A DNA stretch of 64,000 nucleotides from a virus. The stretch's first letter is position 1; each line of letters starts with the position of its first letter. The notes under the pieces were generated by a model that searched no databases, had not been told where the DNA came from, and worked only from the letters and a program-made list of their open reading frames with translations. Made by a program: the position numbers and the translations under genes. The stretch covers positions 1-64,000 of the IMG/VR virus record IMGVR_UViG_3300008113_000029; one strand, written 5' to 3'. Shown piece after piece: positions 1-6,811 of the stretch.

Positions 1-79
1 TAGTCTTGGTAGACTCTGGGAGAATACAATCTTCAATAGTCTTCGGGCGATATTTCTCAACCCAAATAAAATCACTCAT
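1..79 (-). CDS. 44: gp44 clamp-loader large subunit, N-terminal fragment
   Basis: Only the first 26 residues are inside the window; the gene continues past base 1. The translation starts MSDFIWVEKYRPKTIEDCIL, which matches the N-terminus of T4 gp44 and other AAA+ clamp loaders (the EKYRPxTIxxCIL signature). In T4, gp44 with gp62 loads the gp45 sliding clamp onto DNA. The ATG lies two bases after the stop of the 40-codon gene upstream. Walker motifs lie outside the window, so the call rests on the N-terminal signature and the nearby gp45. Confidence 0.85.
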   Translation of the reverse strand, partial: MSDFIWVEKYRPKTIEDCILPESTKT

Positions 80-81
80 AA

Positions 82-204
82 TCAAATCCAATCTGGTTTT
101 TTCAATTTAGAGGAGGGAACAATCTCCCACCATTCTTTCCCATCAAAAATATACAACTTATGCGTATCTTTGTCAAGGAAAACATCACCTTTCTGATAGT
201 TCAT
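82..204 (-). CDS. small conserved phage protein, 40 aa, unknown function
   Basis: A 40-residue reading frame starting MNYQKGDVFLDKDTHKLYIF and containing a KEWWEIVP segment. Its ATG overlaps the TGA of the upstream 169-residue gene (ATGA), and its own TGA is two bases before the gp44 start, so it fills the gap exactly and is probably co-translated. The composition (Asp-Lys turns, YIFDGKEWW) suggests a small beta-sheet protein. No function is recognised. It is credible because of the tight coupling on both sides. Confidence 0.6.
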   Translation of the reverse strand: MNYQKGDVFLDKDTHKLYIFDGKEWWEIVPSSKLKKPDWI

Positions 205-710
205 ACCCATTCAGGTTTACGTTGGGGCATACGCAGATAGTTATCAGCAACCCAAGGTTTAGATGCAATATACATCTTGTATGCGTCAAAAGTGGAAATA
301 CTAGTATCAAACTTATATTCCTCAGGCATTGCTCGTGCGAAGGGGGTCACACTAGTAATCTTTCCTTTTGGGAAAAGATAATAAGCATGAGTAAGAGTCC
401 CTTCACAGGAGTGTTGCCTATTATAGCGTAATGTATACTCAGAACACAAGTTCAGTCCCCATTTAATAAGCCAATACGCATTATCTATTGTTTCTGCTGC
501 CCACTTAGTACATGGATGATTGCGGAATGCTCCTTTTTCAGTTTTATATGCAGTGCCGTCTTCTTTAGGAAGAATACCATAATCATGATACCAGGGAGAA
601 GCGATGATGCTGAGCATCTGACAGCATTCTAGCGGCATCTTGACGATGTGTTTGTCTGGAAGACAAATAGCACTTTCGGCAGGGAATGGATTAGTTACAA
701 AGATATTCAT
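201..710 (-). CDS. conserved phage protein of unknown function, 169 aa
   Basis: Recognisable as a conserved phage family by its ordered motifs: MNIFVTNPFPAES at the start, DKHIVKMPLECCQMLS (about residues 19-34), HPCTKWAAET (about 65-74), LCSEYTLRYN (about 88-97), and FARAMPEEYK followed by AYKMYIASKPW near the C-terminus. The conserved His, Lys, Cys and Trp residues could form an active site, but I know no established activity and assign none. It overlaps the upstream 157-residue gene by 20 bases and the downstream 40-residue gene by 4, within the gp45-gp44 replication cluster. Confidence 0.8.
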   Translation of the reverse strand: MNIFVTNPFPAESAICLPDKHIVKMPLECCQMLSIIASPWYHDYGILPKEDGTAYKTEKGAFRNHPCTKWAAETIDNAYWLIKWGLNLCSEYTLRYNRQHSCEGTLTHAYYLFPKGKITSVTPFARAMPEEYKFDTSISTFDAYKMYIASKPWVADNYLRMPQRKPEWV

Positions 711-1164
711 CGGAAAGAAACCGCTTTAAGTATTCTACACCCCAGTCTAATGCCTCATGTGAGATGTCGGTGATGTTTTGTGCCAGAATGTCTTTTGCCT
801 TAACAATTCTATCTTGTCCAAGAGCACGGACACAAGCGGCAGAAACAACCATAAACTCTTCAAGATCATCATTGTTTCCTTTTTTGAATCCACTGATATA
901 CAGATCTCGAACTTCTCTCATAAGTTGTTCTGTTTGTGATTCAAATTTAATGGTTCCTTCCTTCAAAGGAATCTCCATATTCTTCATACAAGACATACTA
1001 AACTTCATCGCCTTTCTGGTTTCTTCAATAGACAGGGCATAGTCTTTACCATCTCTAAAGGCATATTGAATAATACCATTAGCACACTCCATTACGCGAA
1101 GAATAGCAACCTTATCCTTTTCATTATCGGATAGATTGTTAAAGATGGTGTCCCAGTCTTTCAT
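691..1164 (-). CDS. hypothetical protein, 157 aa, replication-cluster neighbour
   Basis: Unrecognised, largely alpha-helical protein starting MKDWDTIFNNLSDNEKDKVA and ending FLSDEYLCN. It overlaps speD by 4 bases (ATGA) at its start and the 169-residue gene by 20 bases at its end, so it belongs to the gp45-speD-gp44 operon. Its size and position tempt a gp62 assignment, but gp62 normally follows gp44 and no gp62 signature is visible, so I leave it unassigned. Codon use matches its neighbours. Confidence 0.75.
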   Translation of the reverse strand: MKDWDTIFNNLSDNEKDKVAILRVMECANGIIQYAFRDGKDYALSIEETRKAMKFSMSCMKNMEIPLKEGTIKFESQTEQLMREVRDLYISGFKKGNNDDLEEFMVVSAACVRALGQDRIVKAKDILAQNITDISHEALDWGVEYLKRFLSDEYLCN

Positions 1165-1499
1165 TCCAATGGTCTCACAAATTCATTAGAAACAATGTCT
1201 GTAGCATTCATTGACTCATACATGTATGTTACACCAGCACGGGGAACTGTATGGTCTCCACAAGTAAAAACATCACAAACTGCAATACCCATCTCTGGCC
1301 AAGTATGGATGCTGATATGTGATTCAGCAAGAAGAGCAATAGCAGTTACACCTTGAGGATCAAACTTATGAGATGAAACATCAAGCAATGTGCTTTTACA
1401 AAGTTGTGCTGCTTTTACAAGCACATTGCGAATATGTGACTCATCATCAAGTAGATTCTCAGAACAACCTTTAAGTGTAAAGAGAATGTGTTTCATCAA
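1161..1499 (-). CDS. speD: S-adenosylmethionine decarboxylase (SpeD-like), auxiliary metabolic gene
   Basis: Prokaryotic-type AdoMet decarboxylase of 112 residues, close to the bacterial class 1B length. The self-processing motif is at LLAESHISIHTWPE (residues 57-70): cleavage is expected between E59 and S60, with S60 becoming the pyruvoyl group. H65 and C80 in the DVFTCGDH segment match the family's processing and proton-donor residues. The enzyme makes decarboxylated AdoMet, the aminopropyl donor for spermidine. speD is a known cyanophage auxiliary gene. Here it overlaps gp45 by 4 bases (ATGA) upstream and the next gene by 4 bases, so it is co-expressed with replication genes. Confidence 0.93.
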   Translation of the reverse strand: MMKHILFTLKGCSENLLDDESHIRNVLVKAAQLCKSTLLDVSSHKFDPQGVTAIALLAESHISIHTWPEMGIAVCDVFTCGDHTVPRAGVTYMYESMNATDIVSNEFVRPLE

Positions 1500-2170
1500 C
1501 CAAAAGTAGAGTCGGGTTCCAAAGCAATAAAATACGTCAGGTTGTATTTTGTATTTGTAAACTGAGATAGCAGTTTAGAAGACACTACAACATCGTAGGC
1601 ACCAGGAATAATCTTGATGTTTTCTACCTTGAAGTTGAAAGTAAACTCTTGATCAGTCTCACCAACCACAATGGCGTATTCATTAGAAGTATCGTTCTTC
1701 TTATCACGAACAACGAGTTTCACAACACCTGCCTCGCCAATAGCAGAAAGATCAGGCAGTTGATAAACTGCTGCTGCTTTCACCAGTTTTTCCAAAGAAG
1801 CACTGTCCAGTTGGAAGCAAACATCTTGAGAGGGAAGTTGAATATCTTTCTCTGGGGGAGAAATGATAACGTTAGGATCTGCAAAGAAATACTTCACACG
1901 ACGCTTACCTTCTTTGATAGAAAGATAAGAATCCTCTTTGAAGTCAAGGTCAGGGTCCTGGTGAAGACTCAGACCATTCAGAAACTGGTTGAGATCGTAA
2001 ATAGCAAAGTCACGGGGAAACTCTTCTGTAATGTCTGCCTCTGCAAGAATATTCTTGGCAACAGAAATAGTACGAAGACGGTTACCCTCCTTCACAAGGA
2101 TAGAGTTGTTAATACCAGCAAAATTCTTGAGAATAGTGAGGGTGTTATCAGAAAGTTTCATGTTGTTCAT
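1496..2170 (-). CDS. 45: gp45 DNA polymerase sliding clamp
   Basis: T4-type processivity clamp of 224 residues (T4 gp45 is 228). Diagnostic segments are MKLSDNTLTILKNFAGIN at the N-terminus, FPRDFAIYDLNQFLNGLSL (about residues 52-70) and IALEPDSTFG at the C-terminus, which matches the ALEADSTHDF end of T4 gp45. It encircles DNA and tethers the polymerase. In T4 it also activates late transcription with gp33 and gp55, and gp55 is encoded in this window. Two starts are possible: base 2170 or the third codon after it (2161), the latter aligning better with T4. It overlaps speD by 4 bases. Confidence 0.95.
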   Translation of the reverse strand: MNNMKLSDNTLTILKNFAGINNSILVKEGNRLRTISVAKNILAEADITEEFPRDFAIYDLNQFLNGLSLHQDPDLDFKEDSYLSIKEGKRRVKYFFADPNVIISPPEKDIQLPSQDVCFQLDSASLEKLVKAAAVYQLPDLSAIGEAGVVKLVVRDKKNDTSNEYAIVVGETDQEFTFNFKVENIKIIPGAYDVVVSSKLLSQFTNTKYNLTYFIALEPDSTFG

Positions 2171-2172
2171 TA

Positions 2173-2604
2173 TCAGCGGAATTCAGTAAGACCATTATTT
2201 TGACGGGAGTAGTGTCCGTCGAAGTGAAGCAGAAGCATAGCATAGTGAATGACTTTGAGGAGGTCACGCTTATTGCGTCCATCTTTATCACCATAGCGGC
2301 TCCCATACTTTAGGATGTTTGCCTGACAGAAACCAGGAGCAAGATCTTTTGCAGCCATCAGGTCAATAGTTTGAATATCTTGGTATTCTTGGTTGTGACC
2401 ACAATAGTGGCTTCCATAAGTGCTGGTCACATAGTCCTGAATATCTTTCAGGATTTTATCTTCGTTATATTTCCAGAGATGATTAGTATTTTCAGGCATA
2501 GTAACAGGGATTTTTTCAAGGTTAAGTGTACCACCACTATTATCAGTCATGGTGAATTGATAATCTGAATAAGGATACTCGTCCATAATAAAGGGAAGGC
2601 GCAT
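2173..2604 (-). CDS. DUF3310/SaV-like protein, 143 aa
   Basis: The C-terminal half carries the signature of small phage SaV-like (DUF3310) proteins: QTIDLMAAKDLAPGFCQANI, then KYGSRYGDKDGRNKRDLLK and a hydrophobic helix HYAMLLLHFDG. In the family these correspond to ID-x(n)-NxxKYxxRxxxK-x-DLxKAxxYL. The biochemical role is not established. I chose the ATG at 2604 over an upstream TTG at 2619 because GGGGAAGG lies just ahead of it. The gene sits between the CobS-like ATPase and gp45 with short gaps, suggesting a shared transcript. Confidence 0.8.
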   Translation of the reverse strand: MRLPFIMDEYPYSDYQFTMTDNSGGTLNLEKIPVTMPENTNHLWKYNEDKILKDIQDYVTSTYGSHYCGHNQEYQDIQTIDLMAAKDLAPGFCQANILKYGSRYGDKDGRNKRDLLKVIHYAMLLLHFDGHYSRQNNGLTEFR

Positions 2605-2624
2605 TTTTACCTTCCCCAATTATA

Positions 2625-3713
2625 TCAGAAAGGTGCTTCTTGGTCAACGGGCATTTGGAAATCAGCATCCACCTTATCATACAGTTCAAGGAATGCTTGC
2701 TTGGTTTCATCATCAAAGCGGTTCACACACACTTGGATTGCCTTTGCCTTGTCTTGGAAGATGCTGTAAGCACGGATGATGTGAATCAAACGGCGGGTGC
2801 TGATGATTTCCTCAATACCGCCATCATAGAAGGTCTTGCGGATGATGTCTGCCCAGTCCACCAGACGCTTACAGAACTGACGGTCTTCCACACCAAGGTC
2901 CAGAGCGATGCCTTCCAGGATCTTCTGCTCAATAGCAGGAGCGGGATAGGACTGCTCAAAGGTCACAGGGAAGCGTTCCAGGAATGCTTCGTTCAGAACA
3001 TTAGTGCCGATGAAGCGACCATCATCAGAACCCTTACCCTTGGTGTTTGCGGTGGCGATCACATTGAAACCAGCGGCAGGTTTGACCCAGCGACCAATCT
3101 TCTTAAGGAACACACCCTTACCTTCAAGAATAGATTGGAGACACAGAATCTTGTTGGAAGCAAGGTCAATCTCATCCAGCAGGAGAATAGCACCACGCTC
3201 AAGTGCCTCAATCACAGGACCATTGTGCCAAGCAGTGTTACCATCCACAAGACGGAAACCACCAATCAAGTCATCCTCATCGGTCTCAATGGTAATGTTT
3301 ACACGAATCAACTCACGCTTCAGTTGGGCACAAGCTTGCTCAACAGAGAAAGTTTTACCGTTACCAGAGAGTCCCGTAATGAAAGTAGGATAGAAAAGAC
3401 GGGACTCAATAATCTTGCGAATATCACCAAAGTTACCAAACTTGACGAAGGTATCATCTTTTTCAGGGATAAGGTTTTGCTCAACAGCAGGAATAGCAGC
3501 AGGTGCTTTTACAACCTGCTCAAACTGCTCTCGTGCCTCTTGGATGGTCAGATTCCACTTACCACGACCAGTCTTATATTGATCAAGTTTTTTCGTAACA
3601 GTTTGATAGTTAGCACCATTCATAGCACACCATCCACGAACATCAGCAGCAGTAACGGACTCACCGTAAACTGCCTGAAGAGAAGTGATGATGTAGTCAG
3701 CGGAAATGGTCAT
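2625..3713 (-). CDS. cobS: CobS-like AAA+ ATPase (MoxR type)
   Basis: 362-residue AAA+ ATPase annotated as cobS in many cyanomyoviruses. Walker A is GLSGNGKT (about 114-121), Walker B is ILLLDEID (176-183), and sensor-type segments include NVIATANTKGKG and STRRLIHIIRAYSIF. The N-terminus (1-60) is a helical segment seen in the phage versions. Bacterial CobS is the ATPase of cobaltochelatase in cobalamin synthesis, but no CobN is present here. The adjacent VWA/metallopeptidase protein suggests a MoxR-VWA chaperone-like pair instead (inference). It is preceded by a hairpin terminator and a TATAAT box. Confidence 0.92.
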   Translation of the reverse strand: MTISADYIITSLQAVYGESVTAADVRGWCAMNGANYQTVTKKLDQYKTGRGKWNLTIQEAREQFEQVVKAPAAIPAVEQNLIPEKDDTFVKFGNFGDIRKIIESRLFYPTFITGLSGNGKTFSVEQACAQLKRELIRVNITIETDEDDLIGGFRLVDGNTAWHNGPVIEALERGAILLLDEIDLASNKILCLQSILEGKGVFLKKIGRWVKPAAGFNVIATANTKGKGSDDGRFIGTNVLNEAFLERFPVTFEQSYPAPAIEQKILEGIALDLGVEDRQFCKRLVDWADIIRKTFYDGGIEEIISTRRLIHIIRAYSIFQDKAKAIQVCVNRFDDETKQAFLELYDKVDADFQMPVDQEAPF

Positions 3714-3738
3714 TGAGTGGTTTTGTTTAACTGAAGTT

Positions 3739-3744
3739 ATTATA
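3739..3744 (-). promoter_or_regulatory. candidate -10 box upstream of cobS-like gene
   Basis: Minus strand reads TATAAT, 25 bases before the cobS-like ATG and immediately after a terminator hairpin. A weak TTGTGA lies only 14 bases upstream, so no good -35 is seen. A restart of transcription here makes sense after the terminator, but the element is not proven. Confidence 0.4.
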
Positions 3745-3750
3745 TACGGA

Positions 3751-3772
3751 AAAGGGGGTCACAAGGACCCCC
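3751..3772 (-). terminator. hairpin terminator after the 48-aa gene
   Basis: On the minus strand GGGGGTC-CTTGT-GACCCCC (3754-3772) forms a seven-pair GC stem followed by TTTTCC. The T run is short, so termination may be partial. It lies between the stop at 3798 and the cobS-like start at 3713. Confidence 0.75.
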
Positions 3773-3785
3773 AGTGGACAGTTTG
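3772..3785. repeat. 14-base motif flanking a terminator, copy 1
   Basis: The plus strand reads CAGTGGACAGTTTG directly abutting the terminator stem, and the same 14 bases abut the terminator at 6170-6183. In the transcript this is CAAACUGUCCACUG immediately before the hairpin. It may be part of an extended RNA 3' end or a recombination relic. Confidence 0.6.
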
Positions 3786-3797
3786 GAAATTGGACTA

Positions 3798-3944
3798 TCA
3801 CTTTCTTCGAAGAGTCTTTTTAGCAGACTTATATGGGACAGGTGGTTTTAATTCTACTGGTTCTGGAGTAGTTGACTCAATAACTGGTTTGATATCTTCT
3901 TTAGAAACATCTGAGTTTGAAAATAAATCGGAAAATCTACTCAT
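3798..3944 (-). CDS. small hypothetical protein, 48 aa
   Basis: A 48-residue reading frame, MSRFSDLFSNSDVSKEDIKP at the start and a basic KSAKKTLRRK end, in the 260-base gap between the VWA protein and the cobS-like gene. It is proline-rich in the middle. A GATAAATA late-type promoter lies 25 bases upstream and a hairpin terminator follows the stop, so it forms a complete one-gene transcription unit. Function is unknown. Confidence comes from this framing and from composition like the neighbouring genes. Confidence 0.6.
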   Translation of the reverse strand: MSRFSDLFSNSDVSKEDIKPVIESTTPEPVELKPPVPYKSAKKTLRRK

Positions 3945-3968
3945 TAGAGTTATTGGAATTCTTTGAAA

Positions 3969-3976
3969 TATTTATC
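3969..3976 (-). promoter_or_regulatory. late promoter octamer GATAAATA
   Basis: Minus-strand GATAAATA overlaps the stop codon of the VWA/metallopeptidase gene and lies 25 bases before the 48-residue gene. It matches the T4 late promoter TATAAATA except for the first base. Confidence 0.55.
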
Positions 3977-6116
3977 AAGCAACGAGTTCTACAAACTCTC
4001 CAAGAATCTTTTTGTTCATCTTCTTGGACTTAAGACTCTTCACAAATGCAGATTTGATTTGAGTCTTGGTAGCATCTTCGGCAACTTCAAATTCAGCATC
4101 TTGTGCGAGAGCATTTGCCGAAAGTCCAAAGTAAGCATTATACCCAGACTTCTTAATAGTAAATGCTTTTTCTTTCTTCCAAATGCTCATGGTCTTCTCA
4201 AAGTCTGGTCCATAATATCCACAATAACGACGGATAAAGGAACCAGCATCACGGGAAGCAAGCACACGAATACCAATGAAGTTCATGTCCTTAAACTTAT
4301 CCCGCAGATTTTGAAGAAGAACATCAGTAAACTCATACCACTCACAATCAAGCGAATAAGTCATACCAGTCTTACGATCACGCAAGAAGGCATTAGGTCC
4401 AATATATGCAGTGCCCATAAAAGGATCATCTTCCCAGCGGCGTTGAACTTCACGGTGATATTTGGGCATTGCTGCCTCACCATCGGTTAGAACAACACAC
4501 TGAATCTTTTGAAGTTTGTTCTCTTGTTGGAACTTAGGAAGAATCTGATGAAGAGCGATCAAGGTCTCATTAAGAGGAGTACCAGAGAGACTCAAACCAT
4601 AAGGAATAGTATAGCGAGCATGAGAGTTCCAACGAAACGCAGTAGCAAGACGAAAGATATTCTTCATCTGCTCTTCCAAAGTTTTAGCATTGGTCTTGCT
4701 GGTGAGCATATTCATCAGCGAGAACCATTCACCAACTTGAACCAGTCCATCTTTTTTGGTATAAGCAAGTTCACGGAGGTTTGCCTTGTTGTCCTCATCA
4801 TACTTCACCAGAGGATAATCACTGGTAAAGGCATAAACATCAAAGGGGATAGCAACTTTCTTACAGAACCACACAAGGTTGAAGAGTTGCTTGACGGTAT
4901 CCAGCATCACATCACTCATTGAACCAGACCAGTCAAGGATGAACACCAGACCATGATTCTTACCATCAGCAAGAGTGGTGACTTTCTTAAAGAGATCTTC
5001 GTTATATTTGTAGGTATGAAGTTTAGTGCAGTCCAGAACTCCAGTGCGGGCAGTAGAAGCACGAGCATATGAATCTGCTGCCTTGCGGCACTCAAACTCT
5101 TTGACCAGATAGTTTACTTCTTTCTGGGCAGAACGCTTGAACTCCACGAACTTTTTATCAACTTCACCAAAGATTTCGTCAGATGTGAACTCCTTATCTT
5201 CCAACCAGGAGTTCCAATATTCCCTACACTTATCATGAATTTCAGCATTAGGGACAATAACTTTATCCAAATCAAGTTTGGGCAACTCAAGGTAAACATT
5301 CTCCTGCCCGTTTTGTTCAACCAAATCTTTGAGTGCTTCTTCAAGTGAATCCATAGTTTTCACTTCTGGTTCATCAATCTCACCACCAGTAGAGGTAGGT
5401 CTCTGCTGCTCCTGTTCGGCAGTTCCACCATAAGAGTCAGTATCACCAGGTTGCTCCTGGTCACTTTCATTCTCACCCTCAGGTTGATCGGAGAAGTCAG
5501 ATGCAGGTTGGTTACCACCAGTTTGCTGAGACTCCAAAGAGTCCATCTGAGTTTTGGTTTCTTCCTGCTGCTTTGCCTTGCAAAACCTATAAAGTTTCCA
5601 AGCAGCAGCAAGAACATCAACAAAAGTTTCAGTCTCTCCAATCAGAGAAACAAGTTCTTTCTCATCATCCTCAAAAGGAATATCCACAAAGTTGCCGATT
5701 TTATAATATAGATTTACCTTATCAGCAAGATTATAAGTAGTAAGATCGTCATCAGCAATCTGAAAGAAGTCTTGCTCCGCAAGTTCTTCATAACCTTTAT
5801 AGAAGGTCTTAGAAAGACCAGCATAACGACGCTTCATCAGTTTCTCAATGCGAGCATCCTCAACCACGTTCACAAACTGGGGAGGAATCTTGTGAGTCTC
5901 CAACCAGTTTTCATCTGGAGTGTAGAGAGCATGACCAACCTCGTGACCCACCAGAAGGTCATAGACGGTGCTGCTTGCCTTTTCCCACATAGGCAGAGTC
6001 AGAACACGAGTATGGACGTTAAAACAAGCAGTCTCCACTTTCTTGTGCTCAACCACAAGATCTTCGGTAGCAAGCAGCTTAGCGAGTTGAGACTTGATTT
6101 CGTGGCTGACGGGCAT
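3975..6116 (-). CDS. metallopeptidase-like/VWA domain protein (CobT-like)
   Basis: 713-residue protein with three recognisable parts. The N-terminal region has a zincin motif, HEVGHALY (58-65), followed by NVVEDARIEKLMKRR (about 83-97), which supplies a plausible third zinc-ligand Glu. A low-complexity acidic Gln/Glu/Ser linker spans about 182-260. A VWA domain starts near 388 with the MIDAS motif DWSGSMS (395-401) and a later VVLTDGEA strand. This resembles CobT-type and MoxR-associated VWA proteins, and its likely partner is the CobS-like ATPase downstream. I chose the ATG at 6116 over 6197 because a terminator hairpin lies between them. The metallopeptidase activity is inferred from motif only. 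Confidence 0.85.
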   Translation of the reverse strand: MPVSHEIKSQLAKLLATEDLVVEHKKVETACFNVHTRVLTLPMWEKASSTVYDLLVGHEVGHALYTPDENWLETHKIPPQFVNVVEDARIEKLMKRRYAGLSKTFYKGYEELAEQDFFQIADDDLTTYNLADKVNLYYKIGNFVDIPFEDDEKELVSLIGETETFVDVLAAAWKLYRFCKAKQQEETKTQMDSLESQQTGGNQPASDFSDQPEGENESDQEQPGDTDSYGGTAEQEQQRPTSTGGEIDEPEVKTMDSLEEALKDLVEQNGQENVYLELPKLDLDKVIVPNAEIHDKCREYWNSWLEDKEFTSDEIFGEVDKKFVEFKRSAQKEVNYLVKEFECRKAADSYARASTARTGVLDCTKLHTYKYNEDLFKKVTTLADGKNHGLVFILDWSGSMSDVMLDTVKQLFNLVWFCKKVAIPFDVYAFTSDYPLVKYDEDNKANLRELAYTKKDGLVQVGEWFSLMNMLTSKTNAKTLEEQMKNIFRLATAFRWNSHARYTIPYGLSLSGTPLNETLIALHQILPKFQQENKLQKIQCVVLTDGEAAMPKYHREVQRRWEDDPFMGTAYIGPNAFLRDRKTGMTYSLDCEWYEFTDVLLQNLRDKFKDMNFIGIRVLASRDAGSFIRRYCGYYGPDFEKTMSIWKKEKAFTIKKSGYNAYFGLSANALAQDAEFEVAEDATKTQIKSAFVKSLKSKKMNKKILGEFVELVA

Positions 6117-6137
6117 CGGTCTGTTGCGTATGGACCT

Positions 6138-6143
6138 ATTATA
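6138..6143 (-). promoter_or_regulatory. candidate -10 box upstream of VWA gene
   Basis: Minus strand TATAAT lies just after the terminator T run and 21 bases before the ATG at 6116. No -35 at normal spacing. The terminator followed by TATAAT repeats the layout before the cobS-like gene. Confidence 0.4.
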
Positions 6144-6144
6144 C

Positions 6145-6169
6145 AAAAAAAGGAGGTCCGAAGACCTCC
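6145..6169 (-). terminator. strong hairpin terminator with UUCG loop
   Basis: Minus strand GGAGGTC-TTCG-GACCTCC (6152-6169) followed by seven T. The C(UUCG)G tetraloop is exceptionally stable in RNA. It ends the transcript of the 196-residue gene. Confidence 0.9.
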
Positions 6170-6183
6170 CAGTGGACAGTTTG
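6170..6183. repeat. 14-base motif flanking a terminator, copy 2
   Basis: CAGTGGACAGTTTG on the plus strand, identical to 3772-3785 and in the same position relative to a terminator stem. Confidence 0.6.
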
Positions 6184-6193
6184 AAAAGTGTCC

Positions 6194-6784
6194 TCAACGA
6201 CCGAAATCTGGTCCTCCTGGATTAACACCAAATGGTAATTCTTTATCAAACTCTCTGCTTCTTTTTTTTGCTGATGGAGGTGCTGGTTTTGCTGGTGCTG
6301 GTTTCTTTATCATTGATGAACTGGGGGCATTGTCTCTTGCACGATCCCTAGCGTAATCAAATGTACCCTTCACATTTTGTACTTTTTGTTTGAGAGTATC
6401 TACTCCCTTCTCAACAGTTCCAACTACTGTTCCAGCAGCTCTGGCCACATTATCTGCGGTTTGCCCAATCCAACCCTCAACAATACTCTGTCTCCACTCT
6501 TCACTCATATTTGCCATAATAGCAAGAGCTGACTTGTTGGTATCAGCATAACCTTCAGCAACCAGATATTCTAAGAGGTAGTCAAAAAGATCAACCTCTT
6601 CTTTCATCTCATTTTCTTTCTCTTCTTTCTCTTTCTTTTCTTTCTTTTTCCCCTTCATTTTAGGAGTTTCTTCCTTATCACCACACTCCTCATCATCTTC
6701 CATCTCATCTTCCATTTCTTTGCCGTATCCTTCATAGATACTAGCATATGCTTCTTTAATAAGGCGAAGTTCTTTTGAATCCAT
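6194..6784 (-). CDS. K/E-rich phage protein with shared helical domain, 196 aa
   Basis: Three regions are visible: an N-terminal helix containing LIKEAYASIYEG, a highly charged Lys/Glu stretch (about 23-65), then a helical domain, LFDYLLEYLVAEG through NMSEEWRQSIVEG (about 68-108). The C-terminal tail is Ala/Pro/Lys-rich. The helical domain recurs in the next gene upstream (residues 2-38 of the 262-residue protein). Similar segments occur in virion or prohead-core proteins of marine T4-like phages, so a virion-associated role is possible but not shown. It has its own late promoter (CATAAATA) and a strong terminator. Confidence 0.75.
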   Translation of the reverse strand: MDSKELRLIKEAYASIYEGYGKEMEDEMEDDEECGDKEETPKMKGKKKEKKEKEEKENEMKEEVDLFDYLLEYLVAEGYADTNKSALAIMANMSEEWRQSIVEGWIGQTADNVARAAGTVVGTVEKGVDTLKQKVQNVKGTFDYARDRARDNAPSSSMIKKPAPAKPAPPSAKKRSREFDKELPFGVNPGGPDFGR

Positions 6785-6802
6785 TTTCTTATAGTTTTTA
6801 GT

Positions 6803-6810
6803 TATTTATG
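6803..6810 (-). promoter_or_regulatory. late promoter octamer CATAAATA
   Basis: Minus strand CATAAATA 19 bases before the 196-residue gene, between it and the stop at 6812. Confidence 0.6.
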
Positions 6811-6811
6811 T

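Noticed and set aside
691-1164. Calling the 157-residue gene gp62
   Set aside because: gp62 usually follows gp44, and no convincing gp62 segment is visible.
2640-3716. Plus-strand frame of 358 codons antisense to the cobS-like gene
   Set aside because: It mirrors a clear AAA+ gene, has no ribosome site or family motif, and every supported gene is on the minus strand.
2625-6116. A functional cobaltochelatase locus
   Set aside because: No CobN-like subunit is present in the window, and MoxR-VWA pairs have other roles.
6116-6197. Upstream start at 6197 for the VWA protein
   Set aside because: The extension would translate through the terminator hairpin at 6152-6169.
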